This document shows positions 25,695-34,325 of a DNA stretch of 64,000 nucleotides, in pieces (positions within the stretch are counted from its first letter, which is position 1; each line of letters starts with the position of its first letter). This DNA comes from Sphingomonas lenta. GTDB taxonomy: Bacteria > Pseudomonadota > Alphaproteobacteria > Sphingomonadales > Sphingomonadaceae. The stretch is from contig NZ_NSLI01000003.1 of assembly GCF_002288825.1 (NCBI RefSeq), positions 558,001 to 622,000 of the forward strand. Reading direction: 5' to 3'. The position numbers and the translations under genes are program-made. The notes under the pieces are model-generated. The model had not been told where the DNA came from, did no database searches, and saw only the letters and a list, made by a program, of their open reading frames with translations.

Positions 25695-26045
25695 TTACAC
25701 CGGCATGCTCATGATGTCCTTGTACGCGGCAAGGATCTTGTTGCGGACCTGGAGCGTCGCCTCGAAGGCCACGGAGGCCTCCTGTCGGGCGAGCATCACC
25801 TTGGCGATGTCGACCGTCTCGCCGCGCTCGTACATCTCGGAGAGCGAGCTCGCGCGGTTCTGCGTGTCGTTGACCGACTTGACCGCCTGCTCGAACGTCG
25901 CCGTGAAGCTCTGCGCGTCGGCCGGCGTCTCGGCGGGCGAGGACGGCACCGCGCCGGCGCGCGACAGCGCGGCGTTGCGCTCGAGGATCTGGGCGCGGAT
26001 CGCCATGACGCGATCGACGCCGCTGAGGCCGGAGATGGCGTTCAT
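25695..26045 (-). CDS. fliE: Flagellar hook-basal body protein FliE
   Basis: 116 residues. C-terminal half is the FliE core: FTATFEQAVKSVNDTQNRASSLSEMYERGETVDIAKVMLARQEASVAFEATLQVRNKILAAYKDIMSMPV, including the ARQxASxxFExxxQVRNKxxxAYxxIMxMxV family ending. Joins the MS ring to the rod and opens the export gate. First structural gene after flbD, which it overlaps by 4 bp. Confidence 0.95.
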   Translation of the reverse strand: MNAISGLSGVDRVMAIRAQILERNAALSRAGAVPSSPAETPADAQSFTATFEQAVKSVNDTQNRASSLSEMYERGETVDIAKVMLARQEASVAFEATLQVRNKILAAYKDIMSMPV

Positions 26046-27307
26046 GCCGCACCCGCCCGGGCGAACTCCTCGCCCTGTTCACGCGCCTTGGCGAGGCGGT
26101 AGCGGAGCGTACGCTCCGAAATGCCGAGGCGGCGCGCGGTTTCGATCCGGCTGCCTCCGCACGCCGCGAGCGTCTCGCGGATAGCGGCGAATTCGCTCAT
26201 CTGAACGACCTCCCCCAATGTGGTCCCACCAGCGTCGGACCGTGCCGGCGCGGCCGACGCGGCCGGCCGATCGAAGATGATGTGCTCGGGCCCGATCGCG
26301 TCGCCGCCGGCGAGCAGCAGCGCGCGCTGGACCACGTTCTCGAGCTCGCGGACGTTGCCCGGCCAGTCGTGGCGGCGAAGCATGTCGACGGCGGCCGCCG
26401 TGGGCCACGGCACGGTCGCGCGGTGGCCCGCATGGCGCAGCACCATGGTTGCGGCGAGCGCGGCGATGTCGGCCGGGCGCTCGGCCAGCGCCTTGGTCGA
26501 GAGCGGAAACACGGACAGGCGGTAGTAGAGGTCGGCGCGGAAGCGGCCGGCGGCGACCTCCGCCTGCAGGTCGCGATTGGCGCAGGCGACCACGCGAACG
26601 TCGACGGGGACGGGCGTCACCGCGCCGATCGGTACCACCTCGCGCTCCTGGAGCGCGCGGAGCAGCTTGGCCTGGAGCGCCAGCGGCATCTCCGCGATCT
26701 CGTCAAGCAGCAGCGTGCCGCCGTGCGCGGCGCGGAAGAAGCCTTCGCCGCCCGAGCTGGCGCCGGTGAACGCGCCCTTCTGATGGCCGAAGAGCAACGC
26801 TTCGAGCATCGATTCCGGCAGCGCCGCGCAATTGATGGCGATAAAGGGACCGTCGCGGCGCGGCGAGTTCATGTGGATCGCGCGGGCCAGCACCTCTTTG
26901 CCGGTGCCGGTCGGGCCGTTCACGAGCACGGTGATGTCGGCGCCCGAGACGCGCTCGGCCAGCGCGAACAGCGCCAGGCTTTCCGGGTCGGCGGCGGTGG
27001 GGACGTCGGGGCCGGCGGCGATGGCGCGGACGAGGCCCATGCCGATCTCCCCGTCCCGCGGCCCGAAGGCTACGCGGGCGGGCTTGCCGTCGCGGAACGG
27101 GCGACAGGACGGCGCGCCCTCCGCCTCGGCGACGACGATCGTGCGGGCGGGCAGGGACACGGCCTCGCCGTCCTCGACCAAATGGAGGTCGCGGGCGCCG
27201 GGCTGCCCCTCATCGGTCGACCCGATCGCGAACCCGGCGGTGCGCAAGCCGGAGAGCAGCGCGTAGCGCCTGCTCAGGACCGCGGCCGATGGAAAAATCC
27301 TTCTCAT
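26042..27307 (-). CDS. flbD: FlbD-type sigma-54-dependent flagellar transcription activator
   Basis: 421 residues from ATG 27307 (AGGGGAA seven bases upstream). Central AAA+ domain: Walker A GPTGTGKE (131-138), the sigma-54 contact loop GAFTGA (178-183), Walker B LLLDEI (199-204), and ...DWPGNVRELENVVQRA. C-terminal Fis-type helix-turn-helix IRETLAACGGSRIETARRLGISERTLRYRLAK. The N-terminal 105 residues do not show a normal response-regulator receiver (no DD...D...K pattern). FlbD and its partners activate class III/IV sigma-54 promoters in Caulobacter; the first gene of the fli operon here, it can activate the three sigma-54 promoters found downstream. Confidence 0.88.
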   Translation of the reverse strand: MRRIFPSAAVLSRRYALLSGLRTAGFAIGSTDEGQPGARDLHLVEDGEAVSLPARTIVVAEAEGAPSCRPFRDGKPARVAFGPRDGEIGMGLVRAIAAGPDVPTAADPESLALFALAERVSGADITVLVNGPTGTGKEVLARAIHMNSPRRDGPFIAINCAALPESMLEALLFGHQKGAFTGASSGGEGFFRAAHGGTLLLDEIAEMPLALQAKLLRALQEREVVPIGAVTPVPVDVRVVACANRDLQAEVAAGRFRADLYYRLSVFPLSTKALAERPADIAALAATMVLRHAGHRATVPWPTAAAVDMLRRHDWPGNVRELENVVQRALLLAGGDAIGPEHIIFDRPAASAAPARSDAGGTTLGEVVQMSEFAAIRETLAACGGSRIETARRLGISERTLRYRLAKAREQGEEFARAGAA

Positions 27308-27347
27308 GCAATTCCCCTGTGGTGAGTGGGGGATGCGCGCCGAATGG

Positions 27348-27362
27348 TTAACGCGGCGTAAA
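27348..27362 (-). promoter_or_regulatory. CtrA-like binding box upstream of flbD
   Basis: TTAA-N7-TAAA on the plus strand (27348-27362), one mismatch from the CtrA consensus TTAA-N7-TTAA. It lies 41-55 bp before the flbD start, where a CtrA-activated -35 region is expected. Confidence 0.5.
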
Positions 27363-27448
27363 ATCGCCGCCCTTCCGGCAGAATTTTTCCGGGTGCGCGT
27401 CGCCCGCACGGGCGGGCCGCGCGCGCGAGGGGTCTGCGTTTTTCGTCC

Positions 27449-27475
27449 TAAAGCTCCGGCGGCGGCGGCCGTTTC
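27449..27475 (+). promoter_or_regulatory. Sigma-28 (FliA) promoter of flagellin
   Basis: TAAAGCTC, N11, GCCGTTTC; TAAA to GCCG spacing 15, as required for FliA. About 72 bp before the flagellin ATG. Confidence 0.7.
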
Positions 27476-27546
27476 CCCATTCGGCGGCTCGGCCTTCCGC
27501 TGATGGGGGGCGGCGGGGATACGCCGAACACTTACGGAGATCAGTG

Positions 27547-28923
27547 ATGACCGTTATCGGAACCAACACCTCGGCGACCCGCGCGGGCAACGCGTCGCGC
27601 CTCGCCAACATGCAGCTCCAGACGGCGATGGAGCGCCTGTCGACCGGCAAGCGCATCAACTCGGCCAAGGACGACGCCGCCGGCCTCGCCATCTCCTCGT
27701 CCATGTCGGCGCAGATCCGCGGCATGAACCAGGCGGTCCGCAACGCCAATGACGGCATCTCGCTGGCGCAGACCGCCGAGGGCGCGCTGAACGAGGTCAC
27801 CTCCATGCTGCAGCGCATGAAGGAGCTGGCCACCCAGTCCTCCAACGGCACGCTGCGCGACAGCGACCGCACCGCGCTCCAGGCCGAGATGACGCAGCTG
27901 ACCGCCGAGATCGCGAGCGTCAGCAAGACGACGACGTTCAACGGCGTCAACCTGCTCGACGGGTCGGTCACCGGCGTCAAGCTGCAGACCGGCATCAACG
28001 CCGGCGAGTCGATCAACATGAGCATGGTCAAGGCCACGTCCGGCGCGCTCGGTCTTCAGGCCGAGAAGGTCGGCCTCGCGGTCAACGCGGCGCTCGCGGC
28101 GGGCGACCTCACGATCAACGGCCAGGACGTCGGCGCGGTCGCGACGGTGGACGCCCTGGCGGTCGCGAACGCGATCAACGGCTTTACCGGCACGACCCGC
28201 GTTACCGCCAAGGCGGAGAACTGGGTGACCGCCGACGTCAGCAACATCCCGGCGACCGGCACGTTCACGATCACGCCCGGCACGGGCACCGCGGTCGCCG
28301 TGACGCTGACCAGCGCGGAGAACAACGTCGACGCGCTGGCGGCCAAGATCAACCAGGTGTCCGGCACGAACGGCAACATCGCCGCTTCGGTCGAGAACGG
28401 CCGCCTGAAGATCGTCAGCAAGAACGGCAGCAACATCACCATGAGCGGCACCACGTCGTTCCTGACCAACGCCAAGGACATCACCGACGCCGCCGTGACC
28501 CCGGTCACCGCCGCCGTCGAGGGTCGCCTCACGCTGACGGCGGAGGCCGGCGCGTCGCTCAACATCGCGGGCACGGCCGCCGCCGACGCGGGTCTGGGTA
28601 CCGGTCAGATGAGCTTCTCGGCCGTCTCCATCGCCAACCAGACCGGCGCCGTGGCTTCGCTGGCGGTAATCGACGCCGCGATCGAGAAGGTCTCGGCCGG
28701 CCGCGGCGACCTGGGTGCGGTGCAGAACCGCCTCCAGTCGACGGTCAACAACCTCACCAACAACGCGACCAACCTGACGGACGCCCGTAGCCGCATCGAG
28801 GACACCGACTACTCGGCCGAGACGGCGCAGCTCGCCAAGGCGCAGATCCTGAGCCAGGCGTCGACCGCGATGCTCGCCCAGGCGAACCAGAGCCAGCAGG
28901 GCGTGCTCAAGCTGCTCGGCTAA
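27547..28923 (+). CDS. fliC: Flagellin
   Basis: 458 residues. Filament subunit. N-terminal D0/D1: [50 protein letters not shown]...[23 protein letters not shown]-terminal D1/D0: [70 protein letters not shown]. The middle (about 175-370) is the exposed variable part, Thr/Ala/Asn-rich, with repeated short strands. ATG 27547 is preceded by GGAG at good spacing; a GTG three bases upstream is less likely. Transcribed alone from a sigma-28 promoter and followed by terminator hairpins. Only one flagellin gene occurs in the window. Confidence 0.97.
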   Translation: MTVIGTNTSATRAGNASRLANMQLQTAMERLSTGKRINSAKDDAAGLAISSSMSAQIRGMNQAVRNANDGISLAQTAEGALNEVTSMLQRMKELATQSSNGTLRDSDRTALQAEMTQLTAEIASVSKTTTFNGVNLLDGSVTGVKLQTGINAGESINMSMVKATSGALGLQAEKVGLAVNAALAAGDLTINGQDVGAVATVDALAVANAINGFTGTTRVTAKAENWVTADVSNIPATGTFTITPGTGTAVAVTLTSAENNVDALAAKINQVSGTNGNIAASVENGRLKIVSKNGSNITMSGTTSFLTNAKDITDAAVTPVTAAVEGRLTLTAEAGASLNIAGTAAADAGLGTGQMSFSAVSIANQTGAVASLAVIDAAIEKVSAGRGDLGAVQNRLQSTVNNLTNNATNLTDARSRIEDTDYSAETAQLAKAQILSQASTAMLAQANQSQQGVLKLLG

Positions 28924-28983
28924 GCGAAAAGGCCCGGCGCCGGCACCTCCCCCCAAAACGGGTGGCGGCGCCGACCTTCAGGA

Positions 28984-29046
28984 CCCGTCCTCCCGGACGG
29001 GGCCCGCCAGACCCCGGCGACTCAGAGACGAGGCGCCGGGGTCTTC
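28984..29046 (+). terminator. Tandem hairpins after flagellin
   Basis: CCCGTCC-TCCC-GGACGGG (28984-29001) followed by AGACCCCGGCG / CGCCGGGGTCT (29009-29019 with 29034-29044) and TTCG. Two GC stems ending close after the flagellin stop; no long U tract, so efficiency is uncertain. Confidence 0.65.
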
Positions 29047-29184
29047 GCGTATCCGCAAACCCATGTTGGTCCGCCGCGGCAAGGGGTTGCCGCCGCGCGC
29101 CGGAGCGGCGGAACGTCCGTCCCCGCCGGCGGTAGGGAAGGGGCCGGCCACGAGCGCCGGCTTTCCCGAACCGGAGCATGAACC

Positions 29185-29676
29185 ATGGCGGACGACAATC
29201 TAAAGGCGCTGATCGCGCAGGGCCTGACCGCGATGCACGCGGGCACGAAGGTGGCCGAAGGCGCCACGCAGGAGATCCAGGACGACGCGCGCAGCCCCGA
29301 GCTACGCCAAGCGCTGGAGCAGGGCTCGCAGCAGTCGCGGCAATGGGCGCAGCGAATCGAACAGGCGTTAACGGAGGTGGGCGGCCCAACCAGCGAGAAC
29401 AGCAACCCGATCCTGGAAGCGCATTACGAGGTGAGCAAGCGCATCCGCGGGCAGGCGCCCGACGACCAGTCCCGCGACCTCGGCATCATCGCCAACGGCC
29501 AGCTCGCGCTCCATTACTGGATCGCGGCGTTCGGCACGATGCGCAACTATTGCGAGAAGGCGGGCATGAGCCAGGCCGCGCAGAACTTCCGCCAATGCCT
29601 GGACGAAGCCAAACAGGCGGACGAGCGGCACAACGAGATCGCCGAGCAGCTGCTCAGACGGCCGGCGATGGCCTGA
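29185..29676 (+). CDS. DUF892 ferritin-like protein (YciE/YciF family)
   Basis: 163 residues, all helical. The four-helix ferritin-like bundle of DUF892 is indicated by KVAEGATQEIQDDARSPELRQALEQGSQQSRQWAQRIEQALTEVGG and ...DLGIIANGQLALHYWIAAFGTMRNYCEKAGMSQAAQNFRQCLDEAKQADERHNEIAEQLL. Members are commonly induced under general or osmotic stress. Function is not known; a di-iron or related metal site is possible through Glu and His residues in helices 1 and 4. It stands alone after the flagellin terminator; a weak EcfG-like motif (GGAAC at 29110, CGGT 15 bases on) precedes it. Confidence 0.85.
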   Translation: MADDNLKALIAQGLTAMHAGTKVAEGATQEIQDDARSPELRQALEQGSQQSRQWAQRIEQALTEVGGPTSENSNPILEAHYEVSKRIRGQAPDDQSRDLGIIANGQLALHYWIAAFGTMRNYCEKAGMSQAAQNFRQCLDEAKQADERHNEIAEQLLRRPAMA

Positions 29677-29775
29677 TCGGCGCACCCCTCGCAATCCGGA
29701 TCCGGCCTGCCAAGCATGGGATCCGGATCGCATCGGGCGTCCGCGTTAGCACCATGGTGACCGGGCGCGCATATC

Positions 29776-30243
29776 ATGCGCCCCGTGTCGAACGCCGCAC
29801 GGGACGAATATCCGGGCCAGACTGCTACGCCCGCGCAGCTATGCTCGCTGGCGGACGAGTACCGACTGGCGGCGAAGGCGTTGGCGCCGCTCGGGCGATC
29901 GGGTGATCCGCGGTCGCGATCACCGTTCCGGCTCGTCGCGTTGCAGGCCATCGAACTCTACCTTAACGCGGCGCTGATCCATTACGGGCACGACGCCGTC
30001 CTCATCAGGGGATTGCAACACGACATGGCCAAGCGGGCCGAACTCGTCGCGGCCGGCCTGCGGTTGCGGCGGAGAACCGCCGGCCATCTGGTGCAGTTGG
30101 GCAAGCGTAGAGAGTATCTGCTCGCCCGTTACGACCCGTCCTCGGGAACCCTCTTGTCGGAGGTGAACAGGGTGACCGCCACCTTGGACGAGGTCGCGCG
30201 CAAAGTCGCGACTCTGCTGAACCAGGTACGACCCTCGGCCTAA
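29776..30243 (+). CDS. HEPN-like protein of unknown function
   Basis: 155 residues. No certain family. Central part FRLVALQAIELYLNAALIHYGHDAVLIRGLQHDMAKRAELVAAGL and the later REYLLARYDP follow the HEPN pattern (helix with ExxLKAxL-like spacing, short Rx3H as RGLQH, and a closing A-RYP-like motif). HEPN proteins are often RNases or toxins with a partner; no nucleotidyltransferase or antitoxin is beside it, although the next small gene is only 73 bp away. N-terminus MRPVSNAARDEYPGQTATPAQ looks disordered. Codon usage is less GC-saturated than in neighbours. Not to be read as a firm toxin call. Confidence 0.5.
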   Translation: MRPVSNAARDEYPGQTATPAQLCSLADEYRLAAKALAPLGRSGDPRSRSPFRLVALQAIELYLNAALIHYGHDAVLIRGLQHDMAKRAELVAAGLRLRRRTAGHLVQLGKRREYLLARYDPSSGTLLSEVNRVTATLDEVARKVATLLNQVRPSA

Positions 30244-30262
30244 AAGGGATCGTTCCATATCC

Positions 30263-30288
30263 GGAACGCTAAGGCCCGCCCCCGCGTT
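30263..30288 (+). promoter_or_regulatory. EcfG-type general stress response promoter
   Basis: GGAAC at 30263-30267, exactly 17 bases, then CGTT at 30285-30288: the full alphaproteobacterial EcfG consensus. It lies 28 bp before the small-protein ATG and matches no other gene start. Confidence 0.7.
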
Positions 30289-30316
30289 ACCCCGTCCTCA
30301 TTGTAGGAGGTGTAAC

Positions 30317-30451
30317 ATGGCCGACGTGAACCGGGACGAGAACGTGTCCGTCTCCCGCGCAAACTTCAACGTGGGCGGCATCATCGCCGCGATCGCGCTT
30401 CTGCTGCTGGTGCTCGGGCTGCTGAAGTATTTCGGCGTGTCGCCGATCTGA
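30317..30451 (+). CDS. 44-residue single-span membrane protein
   Basis: Short frame MADVNRDENVSVSRANFNVG then IIAAIALLLLVLGLLKYFGVSPI, stop TGA at 30449-30451. One hydrophobic helix (about 20-39) with a polar N-terminus. A near-perfect ribosome site, TAGGAGGTGTAAC, precedes the ATG by five bases, and an EcfG promoter lies just upstream, so it is a real gene. Too short to assign a family; stress-induced single-span peptides of this type are common in alphaproteobacteria. It is followed by a strong bidirectional hairpin. Confidence 0.8.
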   Translation: MADVNRDENVSVSRANFNVGGIIAAIALLLLVLGLLKYFGVSPI

Positions 30452-30458
30452 ACCTCAA

Positions 30459-30486
30459 CCCCTCTCCCGCTTTCGGGGGAGAGGGG
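30459..30486. terminator. Bidirectional terminator hairpin
   Basis: CCCCTCTCCC (30459-30468) pairs fully with GGGAGAGGGG (30477-30486). It sits between the convergent small membrane protein gene and fliA. Confidence 0.75.
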
Positions 30487-30491
30487 AGGGA

Positions 30492-31223
30492 TTATCCCGC
30501 CAACGCTCTCTTCAGCCGATCATGCGCGCTCTTCTTGATCTGGCACACGCGCGCTTGGCCGACGCCGAGCACCTGGCCGATCTCCTCGAGGTTGAGTTCC
30601 TCGACATAGTAGAGCTGGATCACCAGCTGCTCGCGCTCGGGTAGGCCCGCGATCGCCGCGACCAGCGCGTCGCGCTGCTCGCCCTCCGCCAACGCGTCGA
30701 ACGCGTCGGGCTCGGAAGACGCGAACCAGGGCAGGTCGTCCTGATAGACGTCGTCGATCGACTCCAGCCTGACCCCGTCCGCCGCGGCGTATTCCTGGCG
30801 CAGCTTGTCGGGCGTGACGCCCAGCCTGCCTGCGACCTCCGCGTCGCCCGGCGCGCGGCCCAGCTCCAGCGTCAGCTGCTCGACGGCGCGGGCGTATTCG
30901 CGACGGCGGCGCATTGCGCCGCGGCTGCCCGTCGCCTGGCGGCGGAGCTCGTCGATCATCGCGCCGCGCAGCCGCGTCGTCAGATACTGGCGGAACTCGG
31001 GACCCGAGCGCGCCTCCGCCGACGCCAGCGCCTCGACCAGCGCGACCAGGCCCACCTGGACCAGGTCCTCGACGTCCACGCTCGTACTCATCGAGCCATG
31101 GACGTGCCAAGCGAGCCGGCGGACGAGCGGCAGGTGCTGCCGGATCGCGTCATCGGTGCCGCGGTTCGGCTTATAAGTGACGGGTTGGGCGTTATCGAAC
31201 GAACCGGGATTGTACAGGCTCAT
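30492..31223 (-). CDS. fliA: RNA polymerase sigma-28 factor FliA
   Basis: 243 residues from ATG 31223 (MSLYNPGSFDNAQPVTY), overlapping the flhA stop (ATGA). Region 2: RQHLPLVRRLAWHVHGSMSTSVDVEDLVQVGLVALVEAL; region 3 in the middle; region 4: LPEREQLVIQLYYVEELNLEEIGQVLGVGQARVCQIKKSAHDRLKRAL, the FliA/WhiG class pattern with its IxQIxxxAxxRL recognition helix. It would transcribe flagellin, fliD-fliS and flgM-flgN, each of which has a matching promoter in this window. An upstream frame belongs to flhA on the same strand and is not FliA. Confidence 0.93.
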   Translation of the reverse strand: MSLYNPGSFDNAQPVTYKPNRGTDDAIRQHLPLVRRLAWHVHGSMSTSVDVEDLVQVGLVALVEALASAEARSGPEFRQYLTTRLRGAMIDELRRQATGSRGAMRRRREYARAVEQLTLELGRAPGDAEVAGRLGVTPDKLRQEYAAADGVRLESIDDVYQDDLPWFASSEPDAFDALAEGEQRDALVAAIAGLPEREQLVIQLYYVEELNLEEIGQVLGVGQARVCQIKKSAHDRLKRALAG

Positions 31224-33283
31224 GCGGGCAGGGCTCCGGGCGCGCCGATCACGGCGACGACTTCGACCTGTTTCTCCTCGGGCACCTCGAAGAAGGAGAG
31301 CACCGGGGTGTCGGGCAGGCACGACTTCATCAGCTTGCGGATCGCGACGCGAATGGCGGGTTGGACGACGAGTGCGAAGGGCTTGGCTTCGCTGAGGAGC
31401 GGCTGGGCGGCGCGACTGACCGCGTCCATGATGCGGCGGCCGAGCTCGGGCTCGATGACGTGGCGGCCGGGGTCGGCGCGCATCGCCTGGCCGAGCAGCC
31501 CTTCGAGCTGCCCCTCCAAGGTCATGACGCGCAAGGGCTCGCGGACGCCGCACAGCTTCTGGACGATGAGCCCGCCCAGCTCCGGCCGGATCAGCTCTAC
31601 GATCTCGTCGGCCTGCGCGCTACGCTGCGCGGCGGCGGCGACGGCGGACGCGATGCGGCGGAACTCCTTGAGGCTGACGCCCTCGGCGAGCAGGCCCTTG
31701 AGCACCTGCGTCAGCGTGGTCAGCGGCAGCGGCTGCGGCGTCAGCGAGCCGACCAGCTGCGGGTTGCGCTCCTTCAGGCCGTCGAGCAGCGCCTGGACCT
31801 CGTCGGGGCCCAGCAGGTCGGCGGCGTTCTGGCCGAGCGCGTGGTTCAGGTGCGTCGCGACCACCGTGCCGGCGTCGACCACCAGATAGCCCATACCGGT
31901 CGCGGCGTCGGCGTCGCCGGGCGCGATCCAGGTCGCCTCCAGGCCGAAGGTCGGATCGCGCGCAACCTTGCCGCGCACGGGGCCGACCGCCTGGCCGGTG
32001 TCGAGCGCCAGCATCTCGTCGGGCGAGACCTGGTCCTCGCCCACCACGATGCCGCCGACGAGGAGGCGATAGGTATAGGGAGCCAGGTTGATGTCGTCGC
32101 GGACGCGCACCTGCGGCACGACGAAGCCCAAATCCTTGGACAGCTGGCGGCGAACGCCCGTGATGCGGCCCATCAGCGGCGCGCCCTTGCGCTCGTCGAC
32201 GAGCGGCACGAGGCCGTAGCCGATGTCGAGGTGCACCTGCATGCCGTCCGACACGTCCGACCAGTCGATGCGCGACGTGTCGACGGGCTCGGGCGCGGCG
32301 GCAGGGGCGGGCGGGGGAGGGCGGCGCTCGATCTGGCGCAGCTTCCACGCCGCGAAGCCGGCCACCGCGGCGGCGGGCAGAATCACGAGGTGCGGCATGC
32401 CCGGGAACACGCCGAGCAGGCCGAGGATGACGGCGACGGGCGTCCAGGTGCGCGAGGAGCCGAACTGGCCGCCGATCTGGCCCGCCAGGTCCTTGTCCGA
32501 CGACACGCGCGTGACGATGGCGGCGGCGGCGATGGAGAGCATCAGCGCCGGCAGCTGCGCCACGAGCGCGTCGCCGATCGCGAGCAGCACGTAAGCCTTC
32601 GCCGCGTCGCCGATCGACATGCCGTGGCTGACGGGGCCTAAGATCAGGCCGCCGATGACGTTGGCCGCGAGGATCAGCAGCGCGGCGATGGCGTCGCCCT
32701 TCACGAACTTGGACGAACCGTCCATCGAGCCGTAGAAGTCGGCCTCGGTCGACACCTCGACGCGGCGCGCCTTGGCCTCGTCGGGCGTCATCAGGCCGGC
32801 GTTCAGGTCGGCGTCGATCGCCATCTGCTTGCCGGGCAGCGCGTCGAGGGTGAAGCGGGCGGACACTTCGGAGACGCGGCCCGCGCCCTTGGTCACGACG
32901 ATCAGGTTGATGATCATCAGGATCGCGAAGACGAAGATGCCGACGACGTAGTCGCCGCCGATCAGGAACTCGCCGAACGCCTCGATGACATGGCCGGCGG
33001 CGGCCGAGCCCTCGTGCCCGTGCACCAGCACGATGCGGGTGGACGCGACGTTGAGGCCCAGGCGGAACAGCGTGGCGAACAGCAGCACCGTCGGGAAGGC
33101 GGAGAAGTCCAGCGGCTTCTGCGCATTCAGAGCGACCATCAGCACCGCGAGGCTGATCGCGATGTTCACGACGAAGAACACATCGAGCAGCGCCGCCGGG
33201 ATCGGCACCACCATGATGACGACGAGCATCAGGATGGCGAGCGGCAGGGCGGAGCCGCGGGCGTGGGGGAGGAACTTGCCCAT
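31220..33283 (-). CDS. flhA: Flagellar export gate protein FlhA
   Basis: 687 residues. Eight N-terminal membrane helices; FHIPEP motifs [63 protein letters not shown] and the IIVPI-like loops. C-terminal cytoplasmic chaperone-docking domain from about 350 ([25 protein letters not shown]..., [27 protein letters not shown]). FlhA is the main pump component of the export apparatus. Starts 5 bp after the slt gene. Confidence 0.96.
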   Translation of the reverse strand: [687 protein letters not shown]

Positions 33284-33287
33284 CGCC

Positions 33288-34127
33288 TCAGGCCCCCATC
33301 GTCGCGAGCATCATGTACGCCAGCCGGGCGTTCTCGGGCGTCGGGCGCATGACGTTCAGCGCGGTGCGCGGCCGCTCGGGCTCGTCGCCGAAGCGCGTCA
33401 TCGCCGCCTTGGCCCAGGCGAGCGCGTCTCCCGCGCTCTCCGAGCCGGTGATCACCGTGCCGCCGTTCGTCTCCAGCGCTTGGCTCGCATAGCCGACGGG
33501 GCTCGACGCGGTCGCGGCGCCGTCGCCGAGCTTGGCGGCGAAGCGCTCGTAGATCTGCTCGAGCGAGCGGGGCTGGCCGCCGCGGTCGTAGAAGATGTTG
33601 CGGTTGGCGCGCGCGGCGGCGGGGAACAGCGCCGCGCCGTTCGCGTCCGGATTGGACTGCATGGTCGACAGGAACTTGCTCGCCCCGCCCAGGCCCAGGA
33701 AGTGCGCTATATAGAGGTCGGTGCCGGTCGCGGGGCGGCCGAGCTTGCCCTCCAGCGCGGCCTTGTTGTCGGACGCGTGGCTCGCCGCCATCAAGGACGC
33801 CGCCGCCGGATCGTTGCGCAGGTTCAGGATCGCCTGGCGCGTCGCGGGGTCGCCCACCGTGAACCGGCCGGAGCCGTTGCGCCCGATCGCGTCGGCGGCC
33901 CAGCCGAGCCCGTGCTCGTGGCCGTGGCGCTTCACCACGGCGAGCCAGCTCTGGTCGATGAACTGGTACAGCCCGGTCGCCGACGAGGTGCGCGCGCGGG
34001 CGGTGGCGTTGAGCCCGGATTCGATCTTCGCCTGGCCGAGCAGGTAGTCGAAGTCGATCCCGGTGCGGCTGGAGGCGAAGGCGATCGCCTGCTGGACGCG
34101 GTTGGCGGAGATGGCGTTTATGGTCAT
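33288..34127 (-). CDS. Flagellar-locus lytic transglycosylase (SLT domain)
   Basis: 279 residues from ATG 34127. SLT domain near the N-terminus: catalytic Glu36 in GQAKIESGLN, then SSATGLYQFIDQSWL and HGLGWAADAIG, later TDLYIAHFLGLGGASKFL. No signal peptide is visible, as with SltF-type enzymes exported through the flagellar or other pathways, so its export route is open. Because FlgJ here has only the rod-binding part, this enzyme is the likely peptidoglycan cutter that lets the rod pass. First gene of slt-flhA-fliA, with a sigma-54 promoter immediately upstream. Confidence 0.85.
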   Translation of the reverse strand: MTINAISANRVQQAIAFASSRTGIDFDYLLGQAKIESGLNATARARTSSATGLYQFIDQSWLAVVKRHGHEHGLGWAADAIGRNGSGRFTVGDPATRQAILNLRNDPAAASLMAASHASDNKAALEGKLGRPATGTDLYIAHFLGLGGASKFLSTMQSNPDANGAALFPAAARANRNIFYDRGGQPRSLEQIYERFAAKLGDGAATASSPVGYASQALETNGGTVITGSESAGDALAWAKAAMTRFGDEPERPRTALNVMRPTPENARLAYMMLATMGA

Positions 34128-34142
34128 TGCAGCGATGAGTGC

Positions 34143-34158
34143 TGCAAGGGGTGTGCCA
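34143..34158 (-). promoter_or_regulatory. Sigma-54 promoter of slt-flhA-fliA
   Basis: Minus strand: TGGCACA, N4, TTGCA; the GG to GC spacing is exactly 10. Only one base differs from TGGCACG-N4-TTGCA. Predicted start of transcription near 34132, five bases before the ATG. Confidence 0.85.
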
Positions 34159-34325
34159 AAGTGCAGCGCGAGAGACGGGGTAGCGAAGCTACATCGCACT
34201 CGCGCCAGCTCGGCCGACCTCGCGCGACGCGAGGATCGACGGCGCGGCTTTGCCGCGGCGTGTGCTGTTATGGAGAAAAGTCGCGGCAGAGCTCCAGGTC
34301 GCGTGCCCTGGCCCACAAACAGCGC

